From Nyssa sinensis (taxonomy: Eukaryota > Streptophyta > Magnoliopsida > Cornales > Nyssaceae): a stretch of 64,000 nt of DNA. Position numbers and translations under genes: made by a program. The notes beneath the pieces are model-generated. The model did not search any database. It worked only from the letters and a program-made list of their open reading frames with translations, and was not told where the DNA came from. The stretch covers positions 20,130,571 to 20,194,570 of the forward strand of contig CM018052.1 in NCBI GenBank assembly GCA_008638375.1. Direction: 5' to 3'. This document shows positions 45,480-57,800 of this stretch, piece after piece (the stretch's first letter is position 1; the number at the start of each line of letters is the position of its first letter).

Positions 45480-48400
45480 TGTGTAAGAGCTTAATATTCC
45501 AAGGCCTTGGAATAAGTTTCCCAGCCAATTCTTCCAGCCAATAAGTGGTAGGTCTTACAATTCTTACCACTATGTAGGGTCCTTCCCAATTAGGGAAAAA
45601 CTTTCTCATGGTGGGATCTTTAGTGTTCAGGAATACCCTTTGAAGGACGAGGTCTTTGAGCTAGAATTTGGTAGGGTTCAATCCTTTGTTAAAACACTTA
45701 GCAATCTTTTGTTGGTAGGCCTCTGTTCTAATTTGTGTTTGTTTGCACTTTTCCTCTAAAAGATCAAGGTTTTCTGCCAACTGCTAGTTGTTTCTTTCTT
45801 GATCGAAGACTTCTATCTTCAGGGTCGGCATACCGGTTTCTACTAGGATAACCGCCTAGGTTCCATAAGCAAATGAGAACGGGGTTTCAGTTGTGGGGGT
45901 TCTCCTTATTGTCCGGTATGCCTAAAAGACTCTTGGGAGCTCCTCAACTCATCTTTCTTTGGCTTGCTGCAATCTTTTTTTTTTTTTTTATGGCCTCCAA
46001 GATAGTTCTATCTGTGACCTCGGCCTACCCATTGGCTTGCGGGTGTCCTAAAGAGGAGAAATGGTGGCTGATGTGGAGATTTTTATAGAACTTCCCGAAC
46101 ACCTTTCTTGTCAACTGTGTCCCGTTATCTGAAATAATTATTCTAGGGATGCTGAACCTATATACTATGTTCTTCTATGTGAAGTTCTGCACCTTCACCT
46201 CGGTGATGTTGGTCAATGGTTCAGCCTCTACCCATTTTGAGAAGTAGTTAATAGCGACCAGTATGAATCTCCTATTTTGAAGGGCTTTTGGCAATGGCCC
46301 CACAATGTTCATTTACCACCGGACAAAGGGCCAAGGATTGGTTATGGGAATGGGCTCGTGTTGAGGTTTGTGTTGGTAAGAGGCAAAGCGTTGGCATTTG
46401 TCACACCTCCGAACATAGTCCTTGGCCTATTTTAACCAATGTTTTGAAACCCATACCGTTCTCAAAACTGGAAAAGAGTCTAGGTCATGGTTACTGGTTC
46501 AACCGTCAGGTTAACTAGAATTAAATCGTGATGTCATAATTATGACATAATATATTTCTTTTAAATATTAATAATTATAAAAATATTAAAAAAAATATAT
46601 AAAATTCTCTAAATTTTATTATCACTTTACTCAAATCAAAAAATATTTAGAACAACAATGTTTAAAATAGTACAACAATATTATAAAAGTATGATCTAAA
46701 AAAATTAAATCAATTAGTTTAAATATAAAATTTGCATTATTCAAATACAATATGCACATGACTCCAATCTCATATTACGAAATAATCAATTTGAAATTTA
46801 CAAAGTATTAAGTGAAAATTTCTTTTTTGGCTTGTTATGTTTTTAAAATTATTTTACATAAACATTAAATAGAGTTAGAGCGATGTTAGTGTCTTTCAAT
46901 TTTAGGTTGTCCCACATCGAATAGTAAAAGGGTCAAAGCAAGACATCAGTGCTCATGAAACATAAGCACGCATTTTTTTTTTATCAAATATAAACTAAAA
47001 TCCACTATCCCACCTCAAAACAAAAGGGGAAGGTTGAAAGCGTATGAAGCTTATAAAAGGTTTCACCTGCTGCCACATATAAAACTATTAGTATAGGGGC
47101 GCGTCTTTTGAGGTCTGCTTTAAAGGTAAAGCAAAGTAGTCAAGAAGTTTAAAATTTTGTTAGTAAAATTTTTAAACCGTCGGTTTGCAAGGACCGTTAA
47201 CGGTTTTACAAAATCGCAGTTAAACCACTGGGTTTTAGGGTTTTTGTTAATTTAAGCAATTTTTTGTTTGAAACGATTTTGAGCAATTAGACTGACCAAA
47301 ACATAAGCCGAGTTCTGATTTGTCCAGTCCAACCTACCGGTTCGGTTCGGTTTTTAAAACAGTGGTTTCACATGCTAGGCTAATAATATCCCTAGGTCAA
47401 GGCTCAGTGGGCAATAGTTTTTCCGCCATTATGGTTACCACATATTCCTTCATGTATTTTGGCCAAGACGTACCAAGCTTCCTTGGGAGCTAAGCACAGA
47501 AGGAGGGGTTATGAGTAAGACATGCAGTATAATTTTTTCTTGAGGATTAGATACCAAGCTGCCTTAATACGGACCCTTTTGGCATGATTTTTATCTTTAG
47601 GCAACAGACCTTCTATTAAGAATCTGATAATGGGAGTCATCTAATTAGGAGATTGTTATGAAACATGAAGAGCCTGTGATACTTCAATGGTGGGGCTTAA
47701 TTGATAAGAGATTTTCAAAGTAGAGTCCCTTTTAGGCCTTAGGTGGGAAGCCATGTTAGCCAGTGCATCAACTCTAGAGTTCTAGTTTCTATCTATTTTT
47801 TGAATGGAGAATCTGAGAAATGAATTTTTTAGTAAATCCACTAACCTTGAATACTTTATCATTCTGTCATCTTTGGCTGAATATTCACCTAGGACTTGAC
47901 TGACCACGAGCTAGGAGTCAAAAAATACATTGAGAACTGAAGCCCTACATTTCGAGGCTGACTTCAATCCAAGGATAAGCACTTCATAGTCTATCTCATT
48001 ATTAGAGGCTTTGAATCCCAGACTAACAGCCCTTTCAGTCATAACCTTATCAAGGGACTGAATGTTTGGGACAAGTGTTGAATGTGGTCCTTCTTTCGAA
48101 CATTTTTCACGAGCATATCATCATTTTAGACCTTTATTCTATCTCCGATCTGAAGGTTGAACATTTTGTTCACAAGTCTTTGATAAGTTGCGCTAGCATT
48201 CTTCAAATTCAATGACATCATTTTATAATAATAGAGATTTTGTTCTGATATGAAGGTAGTCTTCTCCTGTTTGAGAGGGGTATATCTGGATTTGGTTATA
48301 TCTAAAGTAGACATCCATAAAACTCATAAGCTCGTGACTTGCCATAGCATCCACAAGCTAATCAATTCTGGGGAGAGGAAAACTATCTTTGGGGTAAGCC

Positions 48401-49480
48401 TTATTGAGATTGGTATAGTCCACACAAAACCCCCACTTGCCATTCTTCTTTTTTGTAAGGACTATATTGGCGAGCTACTTAGGGTAGAATACCTCCATTA
48501 TCATCCCAACATCAAGTAACCTTTGAACTTCTTCGTTGATGATCTTATGGCTCTTAGGGGCGAATGTCCTCCTCTTTTGCCATACAAAAGGGTGTTCTGG
48601 ATTTGTCATTAACTTGTGAGAGAAGAATTCAGGGTCTATTCCTCCTATATCCTTGATTTCTCAAGTGAATACTACGAGATTTTGTTTCAGGAATTCGATC
48701 AGTTTTGCCTACTTTAAAGGACATAAAGTTGATCGAATCTGTAAATATCTCCCCTCTACCTTAGTACTAATGAGCACCTTCGTAACCTCTTCTTCTGGTT
48801 TAACCAAGCTATCCTTTCTTCTAGGACTTAATAGTTATTCGATCTCTAAGGGGCACTTCTTTAAAGTTTTAAGATCTAGAGTGGAGAGGTCTTCTGCTCT
48901 AAAATGGCACTATAATTGCTATTTGGGGGGTATTTCTCTGAGCACAATAGCGTGGCACTCCCAAGCTGTAGGCTGGAAACCTTTAATAGTCACCACTCTG
49001 TCTTGATGTATGAACTTGAGGCACTAATGCAAAATAGACATGATTGCTTCCATATGGTAGATCTAATGTCTCCCAATTATAACATTATAAGGAGACTTGG
49101 CATCTAAAACCACGAATTCATACGTTAAGGTCTATTGATCATCACCTTCCCTAGTAGTGGTCGGTAGGTCAATTCTCCTTAAAGGGAAGCTGAGGTGTCA
49201 GTTGAACCTTGCCATTACTGAGACGGTTGCTCTGATGTCCTTCTAATCCAGCTTTATATGCTTGAAAGGCTCGTAGAACAAAACATTGGTAGAACTTTTG
49301 GTATCCACAAGAATTCTCTTGATCTTAAAATTTATAATTTTGAGGGAAATAACTAAGGCATCACTGTGGGGGCAGTGTATCCTAACAAGGTTAAACTTAG
49401 AGAACTATATCTAAGGTGTTATCTTGGTCCTTTTCTTGATGGATGAGATTTGGACAACGCGAGGTTCTGCCCTTGCCTCA
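45480..49480 (-). pseudogene. Tat element 1 pol remnant (protease, RT, RNase H, integrase)
   Basis: Read on the minus strand. Protease lies near 49290 with the DTG core reading DTK (LVDTKSSTNVLFYE). Reverse transcriptase lies at about 48650-48060 (CVDYTNLNKAYP, SFMDVY, TTFISEQNLYYYK), and the YIDD site reads stop-NDD at about 48085. RNase H remnants are near 47900-48060. Integrase is split by the insertion at 46434-47367: its start (LT-GYYWPSM-like) is near 47400, and the rest at 46430-45480 has RRCDKCQRFASY, NYFSKWVEAEPLTN, ISDNGTQL, HPQANG and AYRTIRRTP. Many stops and frameshifts are present; no activity is possible. Confidence 0.82.
46434..47367. mobile_element. Class II-like insertion of about 0.93 kb inside the integrase
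   Basis: The integrase frame breaks at AACCAATGTTTTGAAACCC and resumes after GGTTTTTAAAACAGTGGTT. Read inward, the ends are near-matching inverted repeats (AACCANTGTTTTNAAA), and an AACCGAACCGAACCGG word lies inside the right end. No transposase frame exists. The target duplication could not be resolved, so the superfamily is open. Within it GTCCCACATCG at 46909 matches the upstream element of plant snRNA promoters (RTCCCACATCG), but no snRNA sequence follows. Confidence 0.6.
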
Positions 49481-49639
49481 CGAGAATACCTCTTTTTAAC
49501 CCTGTTAGATATCCCAATCATTACATTATCAACATGAAGTAAGAAGATCACATGTTGATTGTTTGGTGGTTGCTGATCATTTTGGACTCTTATCTACTTA
49601 GGGCCCTGATCTAGCCTCATCTGAAGGGACCTTTTGTCT

Positions 49640-51300
49640 CTTTGGTTGCGCCTTCCATCCTAGCGGATGAACTTCCTTAGTCGTCCATTTCTAATGAGGT
49701 GCTCAATCTTTTGCTTTAGATCTTTGCACTCCTCAGTAGTATGGCCTTGCTCTTTGTGAAAGTCACAATACTTGTTTTTATTTCTCGTATCTAGATTATT
49801 CTTCATTGGTTCAGGCCACTTTAAGTTTTTGCGAATTTGGACCTGCTGAAGAATGTGAGTAAGAGAGGCATTTAAGGGGGTATATGTTTCATACCTTCTG
49901 GAGCCAAAACTATTTTGTGCTCTAGATGCTAATCCTTTATCAGGACTTCGGGCTCTCTTTTTATTATCTTTATTATCTCTTTTCTTGGCTTGATCATCTT
50001 TTCTAGCCTATTTCTTGGCTTTTCGGACAAAAGCTTTGGTGTCCTCGAGGTTGATGTACTTTCTAGCCCTCTCCATGAGCGCTGCCATGTGAGCTAAGGG
50101 ATTCTTAGTTAAAGTATCTTGGAAGTGCCTAGAGCCTAGTCCTGAGATGAAGGTAGCCACCAAGAAACTTGCACTACAATCACTCATATCTATGAGTTCA
50201 GCATTAAAGCGAGCTATATATTCCCTTAATGTCTCCCCTTCGCTTGCTTAATAGTAGTAAGAACTCTGACCCCTTTATCAATTTCTTTCTTGTCAAAAAA
50301 TGGTCAAGAAACAGCCTGTTGAGTTTATAGAAGTTGTTGATTGAGTTATGGGGGAGGTTGTGAAACCACTTAAGAGCGATACCCTTCAAACTAGTTACAA
50401 AAATTCTACACATGAAGGCATCGATATCCCTGTGCAAAGCCATTGTGTGTTGATAGTGAGAGAGATGGTCACCAGGGTCTTCAAACCCATCGTAGAGTGT
50501 AAATTTTTGGACAATAAATTCCTTGGGTCGTTCTTCTACCATTATCGCAAGGATGAATGGTGTAGAAAACCTATCAAGCACCTTACCTAACTTATCCTAT
50601 TCTAGAGGGACATGCAACCTTTTGGTCGAGATAGTTTGGTCTTGAGAATATGCTATCTCCTTGACCCTTTGAGAGACCCTGGGCATGTTTAGTTGTATTA
50701 CCGTTGGTGTTTATTGTTGATTTTGTCCCACGTTCCTTGGTTGGGGAATTATGGGGGGATCTTATCTTGCATTAGTAGTAGTATGTTGTCCCTCTGGGAC
50801 AGTAGGATGTGGGACTTCGAGTGGCTGAAATCCTGGATTTATTTGATTGGCTTTAAAGGTTGTCGGAATTAACATCATTGTCTTTTTTTGATAGTGTACA
50901 GTAGGACGGAACGATGACATACCTTTACTCAAAACTATCGAGGCTTGTGGGTCAACCCTTGTTTGGGTGGTACAATGGGTGTGTACCATCTATGTGTTGG
51001 GCAGTTCCTCATTGTGAGATCCTCCACCCGTGGTGGTGACAGGAGGTTGAGCTCCTCTATGAACAGTGTTGGTTGGAAGATGAGGATTGTTTCATTGGAT
51101 TTGAGCTAAGGAGGCCAAAACCTGTGACATGGCTGTAAGTTGTTCTTGCATATGATTGGACTGCCGTTGTATTCGATCGAGTTGTTGTTGTAGATGAGCG
51201 GGTGTTCATCCTCTTCATCTCCCAACAAGAGGATGATCTTGAGGATTCTTTTTGGGACAGAGGTTTGGAGCCATTGATTTTTTAGGAGAACAAGCTTAGT
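49640..51300 (-). pseudogene. Tat element 1 gag remnant
   Basis: On the minus strand the capsid-like block lies at about 50480-50270 (FEDPGDHLSHYQHTMALH, FVTSLKGIALKWFHNLP, LFLDHFL). A zinc knuckle of the form C-X2-H-X4-H-X4-C lies near 49780 (CDFHKEQGHTTEEC). The N-terminal part near 51150 has Gln-rich repeats. Frameshifts and stops split it. The block matches gag of element 2. Confidence 0.8.
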
Positions 51301-51333
51301 TTGTGATGTAAAATAATGAAAACGATTGTCGTT

Positions 51334-51352
51334 CCCATAAATGGCACCAAAC
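51334..51352 (-). other. Tat element 1 primer-binding site
   Basis: Directly inside the 5' LTR the minus strand reads GTTTGGTGCCATTTATGGG. This resembles the TTTGGCGCCGTTGCCGGG-type sites of Tat and Athila elements, primed by an Asp-type tRNA, with some decay. Confidence 0.6.
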
Positions 51353-51806
51353 TGATGTTTCAATTTTCTAGTCTGAAGGCTTTTCCTTTCCAACTACTTG
51401 TCAAGAACTCAAGGTCAAAGGGCCACTGGGAAGGCTTTGGTGGTAGCCGCTCCAATGATAAAGTTAGTGAAGATATAAATGTAGTAATTAAAGATAAGAA
51501 TTGAACCTCTACGAAAGCATACCTTATGACCTTATTTACAGGTTATAAATCTCCTAAGTTGAATAGGATTATGAGCCATGAAAGTAGGGATTTGAAGATA
51601 TCCATAGTAGTTTCCATGTAGAGTTCTGTTTCCTTATTTTGAGGTCGATAGTCCATAGAAGGTGGTGTCCAGCTCGGAACCACTAACGTTTGTGTTCTGT
51701 ACCCTATAGGTCAGATGGGTAGTCACCCTTGTGCTCTGTACATAGAAGAATCTTTTTGGTAACATGTGTCATGTTCTGAGTAGCCCGGTCAATTTATGGG
51801 ATATCA
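51353..51806 (-). repeat. Tat element 1, 5' LTR
   Basis: 454 bp, the partner of 37659-38111. On the plus strand it runs from TGATGTTTC to GGGATATCA. Confidence 0.88.
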
Positions 51807-51811
51807 TATAT

Positions 51812-52034
51812 ATATGTACATACATATCTATTGACAAAATGAAGAGGAAAAAGAGAAAAATAGAAGTGGGAAAGTTGGTTGGCACTTAAATAGTCAAGTA
51901 TTGACGGAGAGCCCGAGTCTCGAGAGCATTGTTCAATGTCACATGGTCAGGATGTGACTATGCATGGAGTAAAAGTATCTATGTGCATTCTTATGCCACA
52001 AGCATTTATGTTCAAACATATATGTATGTATATA

Positions 52035-52071
<37 letters not shown>

Positions 52072-53248
52072 TTGTTACGATTCTAAATAATAAAAAAACT
52101 CAATTTCACGCGTTTCATCAACATTGTTGCTTTTGACGTATTGGTCAAGTCCATAACAATTAGTATCAGAGTAGACATCACGTCGTCATTGAATACTGAT
52201 AGTTGGATGAAAATGCCAAAAGAAAAAGGACTATCAAAGAGTTAAAAGACTTGAAATCAGGACTTGATTTCATACGTTCCATCAGTCCTTAGACTTTTGA
52301 CGTATTAGTCAAATGATATGAATGTTACATGCCTATTTTTTTATTTATAAATATATAATGTATTTAAATTTGTTAGTGAATGGGTTAGTGGTGGGGTGCT
52401 AGTAGGTTTCTTAAGTACTAGTTATAAAGGTAGTGGAGTCATGATTGGTAATTGTTAAATAATAGAGTCATGATTGATAATTGTCAAATAATAAAATCAT
52501 GATTAGTTATTATCTTATTATATTTAAAAACTTATTATAAATAAAAAAAGATGTTAAATATTTTGATTAACTCTCGGCTGAAAATTTTAGGATGCTAGTT
52601 TTACCCGAATAGAAACTATAAAAGAAAGAAGCAAAGGAATGCATATGCATCCTATACGGAGAAACAACTTTAAGTGAAAGGGAGACGCAATTTGTTGGCA
52701 TCAAATTCAGCTGACACATTCATTTGCTTTGCATTAAAACTTGCATGCATGGGATCATTAGTATTCCCAATTGACGTGACATTACTATATTAATTGTACA
52801 TCAAATTTTGGTGTGATATACATCTAATAAAATACTGCCATGCTATTTAAAAAAAAAAACTAATTGTGTGTGTGATTGGCACGTTGGTTAAAAAATTTGA
52901 ATATATAAAAAGAATTATTATACAATGTGTTTTTGTTTTGAATTTAATTATTTGACTAACAAATGAGTTCTGTGATTTATATATGTGGTTGAGATAATGG
53001 GTGTGTTTGTCGAGTTGGCAAAAAAAGGTTGAATATATAAAGAAAATTATTATACAAGGTGTTTTGTTTTGAATTTAATTATTTAACTAAAGGGTGAATT
53101 CTGTGGTTTATATATATATATATATGTGATTGATACAATATTGGGTGTGATCGATAAGTTGGTAAAAGAATTTGATTTGATCAAAATCACTATTAAGTAT
53201 TATCATGTGGATAAGACAATTTAGTTGATTTGATCAAAATCACTATTA
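51812..53248. other. Spacer between the two gypsy elements
   Basis: No gene is recognised. It contains a (GT)n(TA)n microsatellite at about 52034-52072, about three 30-bp units with AATCATGATT/AGTCATGATT cores at about 52436-52505, and the tandem repeat listed at 52866. Confidence 0.5.
52866..53180 (+). repeat. Tandem repeat of about 140 bp, two units and a partial third
   Basis: Blocks TTGAATATATAAA, TTATTATACAA, GTTTTGAATTTAATTATTT and TTCTGTG(A/G)TTTATATAT occur in the same order in two successive units. The start of a third (GTGTGATCGATAAGTTGG) follows. Confidence 0.8.
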
Positions 53249-53253
53249 GGTAA

Positions 53254-53807
53254 TGATACGCCAAAAATATCCCAACCAATCAGTATATGACACGTGTCTA
53301 GCATTGTTCTATAAAGCTCGTAAGATAATCAAGTATACCAATTTGACATCGGTAAGGGAGACCCAGGAATTGTAACCACCTGGTATACCGATCTCGCTCC
53401 CATCACCTCGGTCTATCGACCTCATGGTGATGGGACGGACGGATATGGACAAGAAATGATATCACAAGTAATTATGACAAAATTGTCGCTTTTTGACACA
53501 CGGCATACCCTAGTCCTGCAAAAGACAAAAAGGGTTCCTAGCCCTGCATGAGCAGCATGGCCGGTGGCAACTGTGACGTATGTAATCATGATGAAATAGC
53601 TCCACCGCTTGACACTGGATTTGATATTCACAACAGCGTATAAATACAAGGAGAGAGGTACGTAAAAGATATCTCAAGTTCTATCATTCTTTTCATAATT
53701 ATCATCTGAAAATATACATTTCTACCTCCTCTAATTTAACCATTGGAGTGGCTACCACTGGAGCCCTCCCTGGTGGCAATCTAATTTTATTCTTATTCAG
53801 GGTATAC
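53254..53807 (+). repeat. Tat element 2, 5' LTR, truncated
   Basis: It begins TGATACGCC and matches 62148-62701 to GGGTATAC, then jumps into gag. It lacks the last 47 bp. A TATA box GTATAAATACAAGG lies at about 53638. Confidence 0.9.
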
Positions 53808-54820
53808 CTCTCCAACTATCAACATATGACGGCCCTGCATGGGGCCACCGATGCCTTCCTATGCCGCACATTCGTTACAAGTCTTAAAGGCGCAGCCTTA
53901 CGATGGTTCCACAACCTCCCCTAGGAGTCAGTCCCGAGCTTTTATGAGCTCAGTAGACGTTTCCTCGACCGATTTTTAACCAGCCGGAGGCTCAGAAAAG
54001 GACCAGAGTTTCTCCTGATAATAAAACAACAGAAGGGAGAATCACTTAGAGAATACATTGCTCGGTTCAATTCTAAACTCACCGAAATTACAGACTGCAG
54101 TCTGGGCTTTTTGGTGGCAGCACTTCATGTGGGACTGTGGCCGGGACGGTTCCATGATTCCCTGACCAAGAATCCTCCGACGGACATGGCATCACTAATG
54201 GAGTGAGCCAAAAAGCATATAAATTTGGAAGATACCAGGGCATCTTTTCACAAAGCTAAAGAGCAGACGTAGCAAAATGATAATGCCCAAAAGCAAAGCC
54301 CTAGAAGTACCAACAAAAGGCAAAGGAGCCCAAACAAAAGGACTACCTCCCGAACTTAAAACCAACCAGTGTCTGGGAAGTTCAAGTCATATGCGCTTCT
54401 GAATACACCACTAACACCCCTAAATGCATTTCTTACACAAGTATATCATCAGGTCCGGACATGCGAAAACCTGAAGGCCCCAAAACCTTTGTACTGCCAT
54501 CCAGACTCTCGAGATCAGAACAAGTACTGTGAGTTCCATAAAGATCACGAGCATATGATAGAGATGTGTAGGAATCTCCAACATAAGATCGAGCAATTGA
54601 TTCGGATGGGAGGTCTGAAAGAGTTTGTTCAGCGTGATGGAGGACAGAGGAATCAAAATCAAAGGCTTCAGCAGCCTAGGCAGGACCAAAGGCCCCAGCA
54701 GCAACGACAGGGTCAGGGGCTTGGACTGAATGAACCTCAGAACGAACAACCCCGCCAGAATAATCAAGTCATCCTTGTCCTCCATGCCGATAACTCATTA
54801 ACCAGTATGTCTAACTAGGC
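53808..54820 (+). pseudogene. Tat element 2 gag, 5'-truncated
   Basis: It opens within the capsid domain (SNYQHMTALHGATDAF, FVTSLKGAALRWFHNLP) right after the LTR break, without a start codon. It continues RFLDRFLTSRRLRKGPEFL and REYIARFNSKLTEITD, a zinc knuckle of C-X2-H-X4-H-X4-C type at about 54527 (CEFHKDHEHMIEMC), a coiled LQHKIEQLIRMGGLKEF and a Gln/Arg-rich tail. Stops occur at about 53923, 54205, 54270 and 54358. The deletion and stops make it non-functional. Confidence 0.88.
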
Positions 54821-57800
54821 AAAGAAGCGTTACGTTCGGGCAGCAAGGGCAGAAACATGCCCTCTTCAGGTCTCAACAATTGAGAAAAGGCTGAAGCCAC
54901 TGCCGCAAATCCAGTTCTCAGAACTGGACCTTGTTGGCATACACTGTCCTCACAATGATGCACTCATCATCTCTTGCAGGGTGGCAAACTTTGACATCAG
55001 AAGAGTATTGGTGGATACAGGTTATTCCACCAATATCCTATTTTATGACCTTTCAAAAACATGAAGCTCGACATTACTGACCTCAAAGCCACTACTGCCG
55101 TAATAGCAGGATTTGATGTTAACTTAAGCTCACCAATAGGAGGGATCGAACTACCAACTACTGTGGGTGATGGGGAGGACCAGAAAACCCTCATTTCTGA
55201 GTATATGGTCGTAAATTCTCGGTCTCCTTACAATATCATCATCGGAAGGCCATGGCTCCATCAAATGGGGGCAGTTACTTCCACCCTTCATCAATGCCTA
55301 AAATACGTTCATAACGATCAAGTATGCACCATCAGAGGCTCCCAACTGACATCTCGGGAGTGCCACGTCGTGGCATTAAAAGGAAAAACTCCCAAATAGC
55401 AGTTATAGACACCTCGGGAGCCCTTTGATTCAGGAGAAGGTAAGGAATTCCCCACCAAGATCAATAAGCCAATAAGCCCTAGAGGAAGAGATAACATAGC
55501 AAAACCAGTCCAGGACCCATCAAAGTATTGGTGAGCTCTAACGAAGAAGAACACTATTTACAGCTCGGTATGGATCTATCCAAATCAGAGAAAGAGGAGA
55601 TGATTGATTTCTTAAAAAAGAATTTATCAGTCTTCGCTTGGGAAACCAAAGACATGGAAGGGATAGACCCTTCTCTTATCTGCCATAAATTAATGATTGA
55701 CCCATGCCACCTCCCGGTCCGACAGAAGCGGAGGACCTTCGCCCTGAAAAGACACAAGATAATTAATGAAGAAGTCCGATGACTGTTGGACGCACAGATG
55801 ATCAGGGAAGTGTTTTATCCAGATTGGCTTGCCAACACTGTCCTTGTTAGGAAGAAGAATAGTAAATTGCGAGTTTGCGTTGATTATACCAATCTTAACA
55901 AAGCATGCCCCAATGATAACTTTCCCATCCCAAGAATAGATCAGTTAGTTGATGCAACTGTCGGCCATGAATTAATGAGTTTCATGGATGCATACTCGGG
56001 ACACAATCAAATCCAGATGTACCCTCCAGACCAAGAAAAGACATCATTCATCTCAGAAAGAGGTTTATATTGTTATAAGGTAATGCCATTTGGATTAAAA
56101 AATGTAGGAGCTACCTACTAGCGACTGGTCAGCAAAATGTTTGAACCTCTGATTGGCCACACAATGGAGGTTTATATCGATGATATGCTTGTCAAAAGTC
56201 GGAAGAAACACGACCACATCGAACACTTAAGGCAAACCTTCCACATACTGAAGTAGTACAAAATGAAGTTAAATCCTTCAAAATGTACTTTCGAAGTCAG
56301 CAAAGACAAATTTCTCAGCTTTTTGATCTCACAGAGGGGGATAGAGGTAGACCCCTTGCAAATTAAAGCATTAACAGAAATGGAACCTCCGAGATCCAGA
56401 AAGGACATACAAGCACTTAACGGCAGGATCGCAGCTCTGAATAGATTCATCTTCAGATCCACCGATCGGTGCCTCCCCTTCTTCAGAGCCCTGAGGGGGA
56501 ATAAAGCCCTTGAATGGACCCTTGAATGTGACAAAGCCTTTGAAGAACTAAAATAATACATGGCATCCCCAGAACTTCTTTCCAAGCCAATGAAAGGAGA
56601 GAAGCTCTTCCTGTATCTCGCAGTATCCAAAAACGCGGTAAGTTCTGCACTCATCCGTGAAGAAAAGGGATGTCAGTAACCCACATTCTATGTCAGCAAG
56701 GAACTCCTCGGTTCAGAAAAGAGATACCCCTAGGTAGAAAAATTGGCATTCGTTGTGATAATTTTTGTGCGAAAACTTCGGCCTTATTTTCAAGCTTACT
56801 CGATTGTGATCCCAACATCTTATCCCTTAAAAGAAATTTTACATAACCAGACACCTTGGGATGCCTGGTAAAATGGTCAGTAGAGTTGGGAGAGTTTGAT
56901 ATAACCTATATACCTTAGACCGCCATTAAAGCCCAAGCTCTAGTAGATTTTATTACAAAATTTACTCCAACCTTGGGAGGAAACCTCGGGGCAGGCACGT
57001 ATATGATAACGTGGCAGCTCCACGTCGATGGTTCTTCTACTAATAAAGGCTCTGGAGTCGGTATTGTCCTTCACTCTCCAGACAGAATCGAAATAGAGAA
57101 AGCCATCACCTTAGGCTTCAGAGCTTCTAACAATGAAACTGAATATGAAGCATTAATCCTCGGTATGAGGCTGGCCATAGAATGTGAAGCTCGTAACCTC
57201 AAAGCATTCTATGACTCACAACTAATAGTAGGTCAGGTATTGAGTGAATTTATAGCCAAAGATGATCGAATGATCAGGTATGCAGAAGTAGTGAACTCTC
57301 TAAAAAAGTCATTTGCCAATTTTAGTATCCACAAAATTGAAAGAACCAGAATGCACAAGCCGATGCCCTTGCAAATATGGCCTCTCACTTAGAGCTTACC
57401 AAAGATTCAGAAATCAGCATTTCTTGCCAAGTCGAACCAAGAATCCAGGAGGTCCAATCCATTTACGCTACGGAAGAGCCTCAGGATTGGAGGACTCCAA
57501 TCCTTCGTTACTTGGAAGAAGGAGAACTACCCAAGGAAAAGAATCAAGCTCGGCATATACGGATCAGAGCAGCACGGTACCTTATTATAAACAAAAAAAA
57601 CATACCGTAGGTCCTATACCCAGCCATTTCTGAGATGCTTATCCCTGACAGAGTCTGAATATGTATTGGCCGAAATCGATGAAGGAATATGCGGGAATCA
57701 CAACGGTGGAAGAACCATCTCCCACTGAGCTCTAACTCAGGGATATTATTGGCCTGCTATGCTCAGCGATGCGAAAAAATATGTAAGAAAATGTGATAAA

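Larger units (their letters stand above)
37659..51806 (-). mobile_element. Tat-lineage Ty3-gypsy element 1 (old, nested)
   Basis: A 14.15-kb element on the minus strand, 9.1 kb once the two insertions are removed. LTRs of 453 and 454 bp lie at 37659-38111 and 51353-51806. By eye they differ at roughly one site in seven, so it is old. Flanks TATAG (37654-37658) and TATAT (51807-51811) are a 5-bp target duplication with one mismatch. On the minus strand the order is LTR, primer-binding site, gag, protease, reverse transcriptase, RNase H, integrase, 78-bp tandem repeats, an antisense gene, purine tract (CAGGGGAGTAGC), LTR. The layout, integrase wording and antisense gene match the Tat/Ogre group. 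All frames are heavily broken. Confidence 0.9.

Noticed and set aside
46288..46518. 76-codon plus frame in the Tat integrase
   Set aside because: Antisense to the integrase remnant and crosses the insertion boundary.
53422..53649. 75-codon minus frame, repeated at 62316-62543
   Set aside because: It is an antisense frame inside both LTRs of Tat element 2; repetition reflects the LTR, not a gene.
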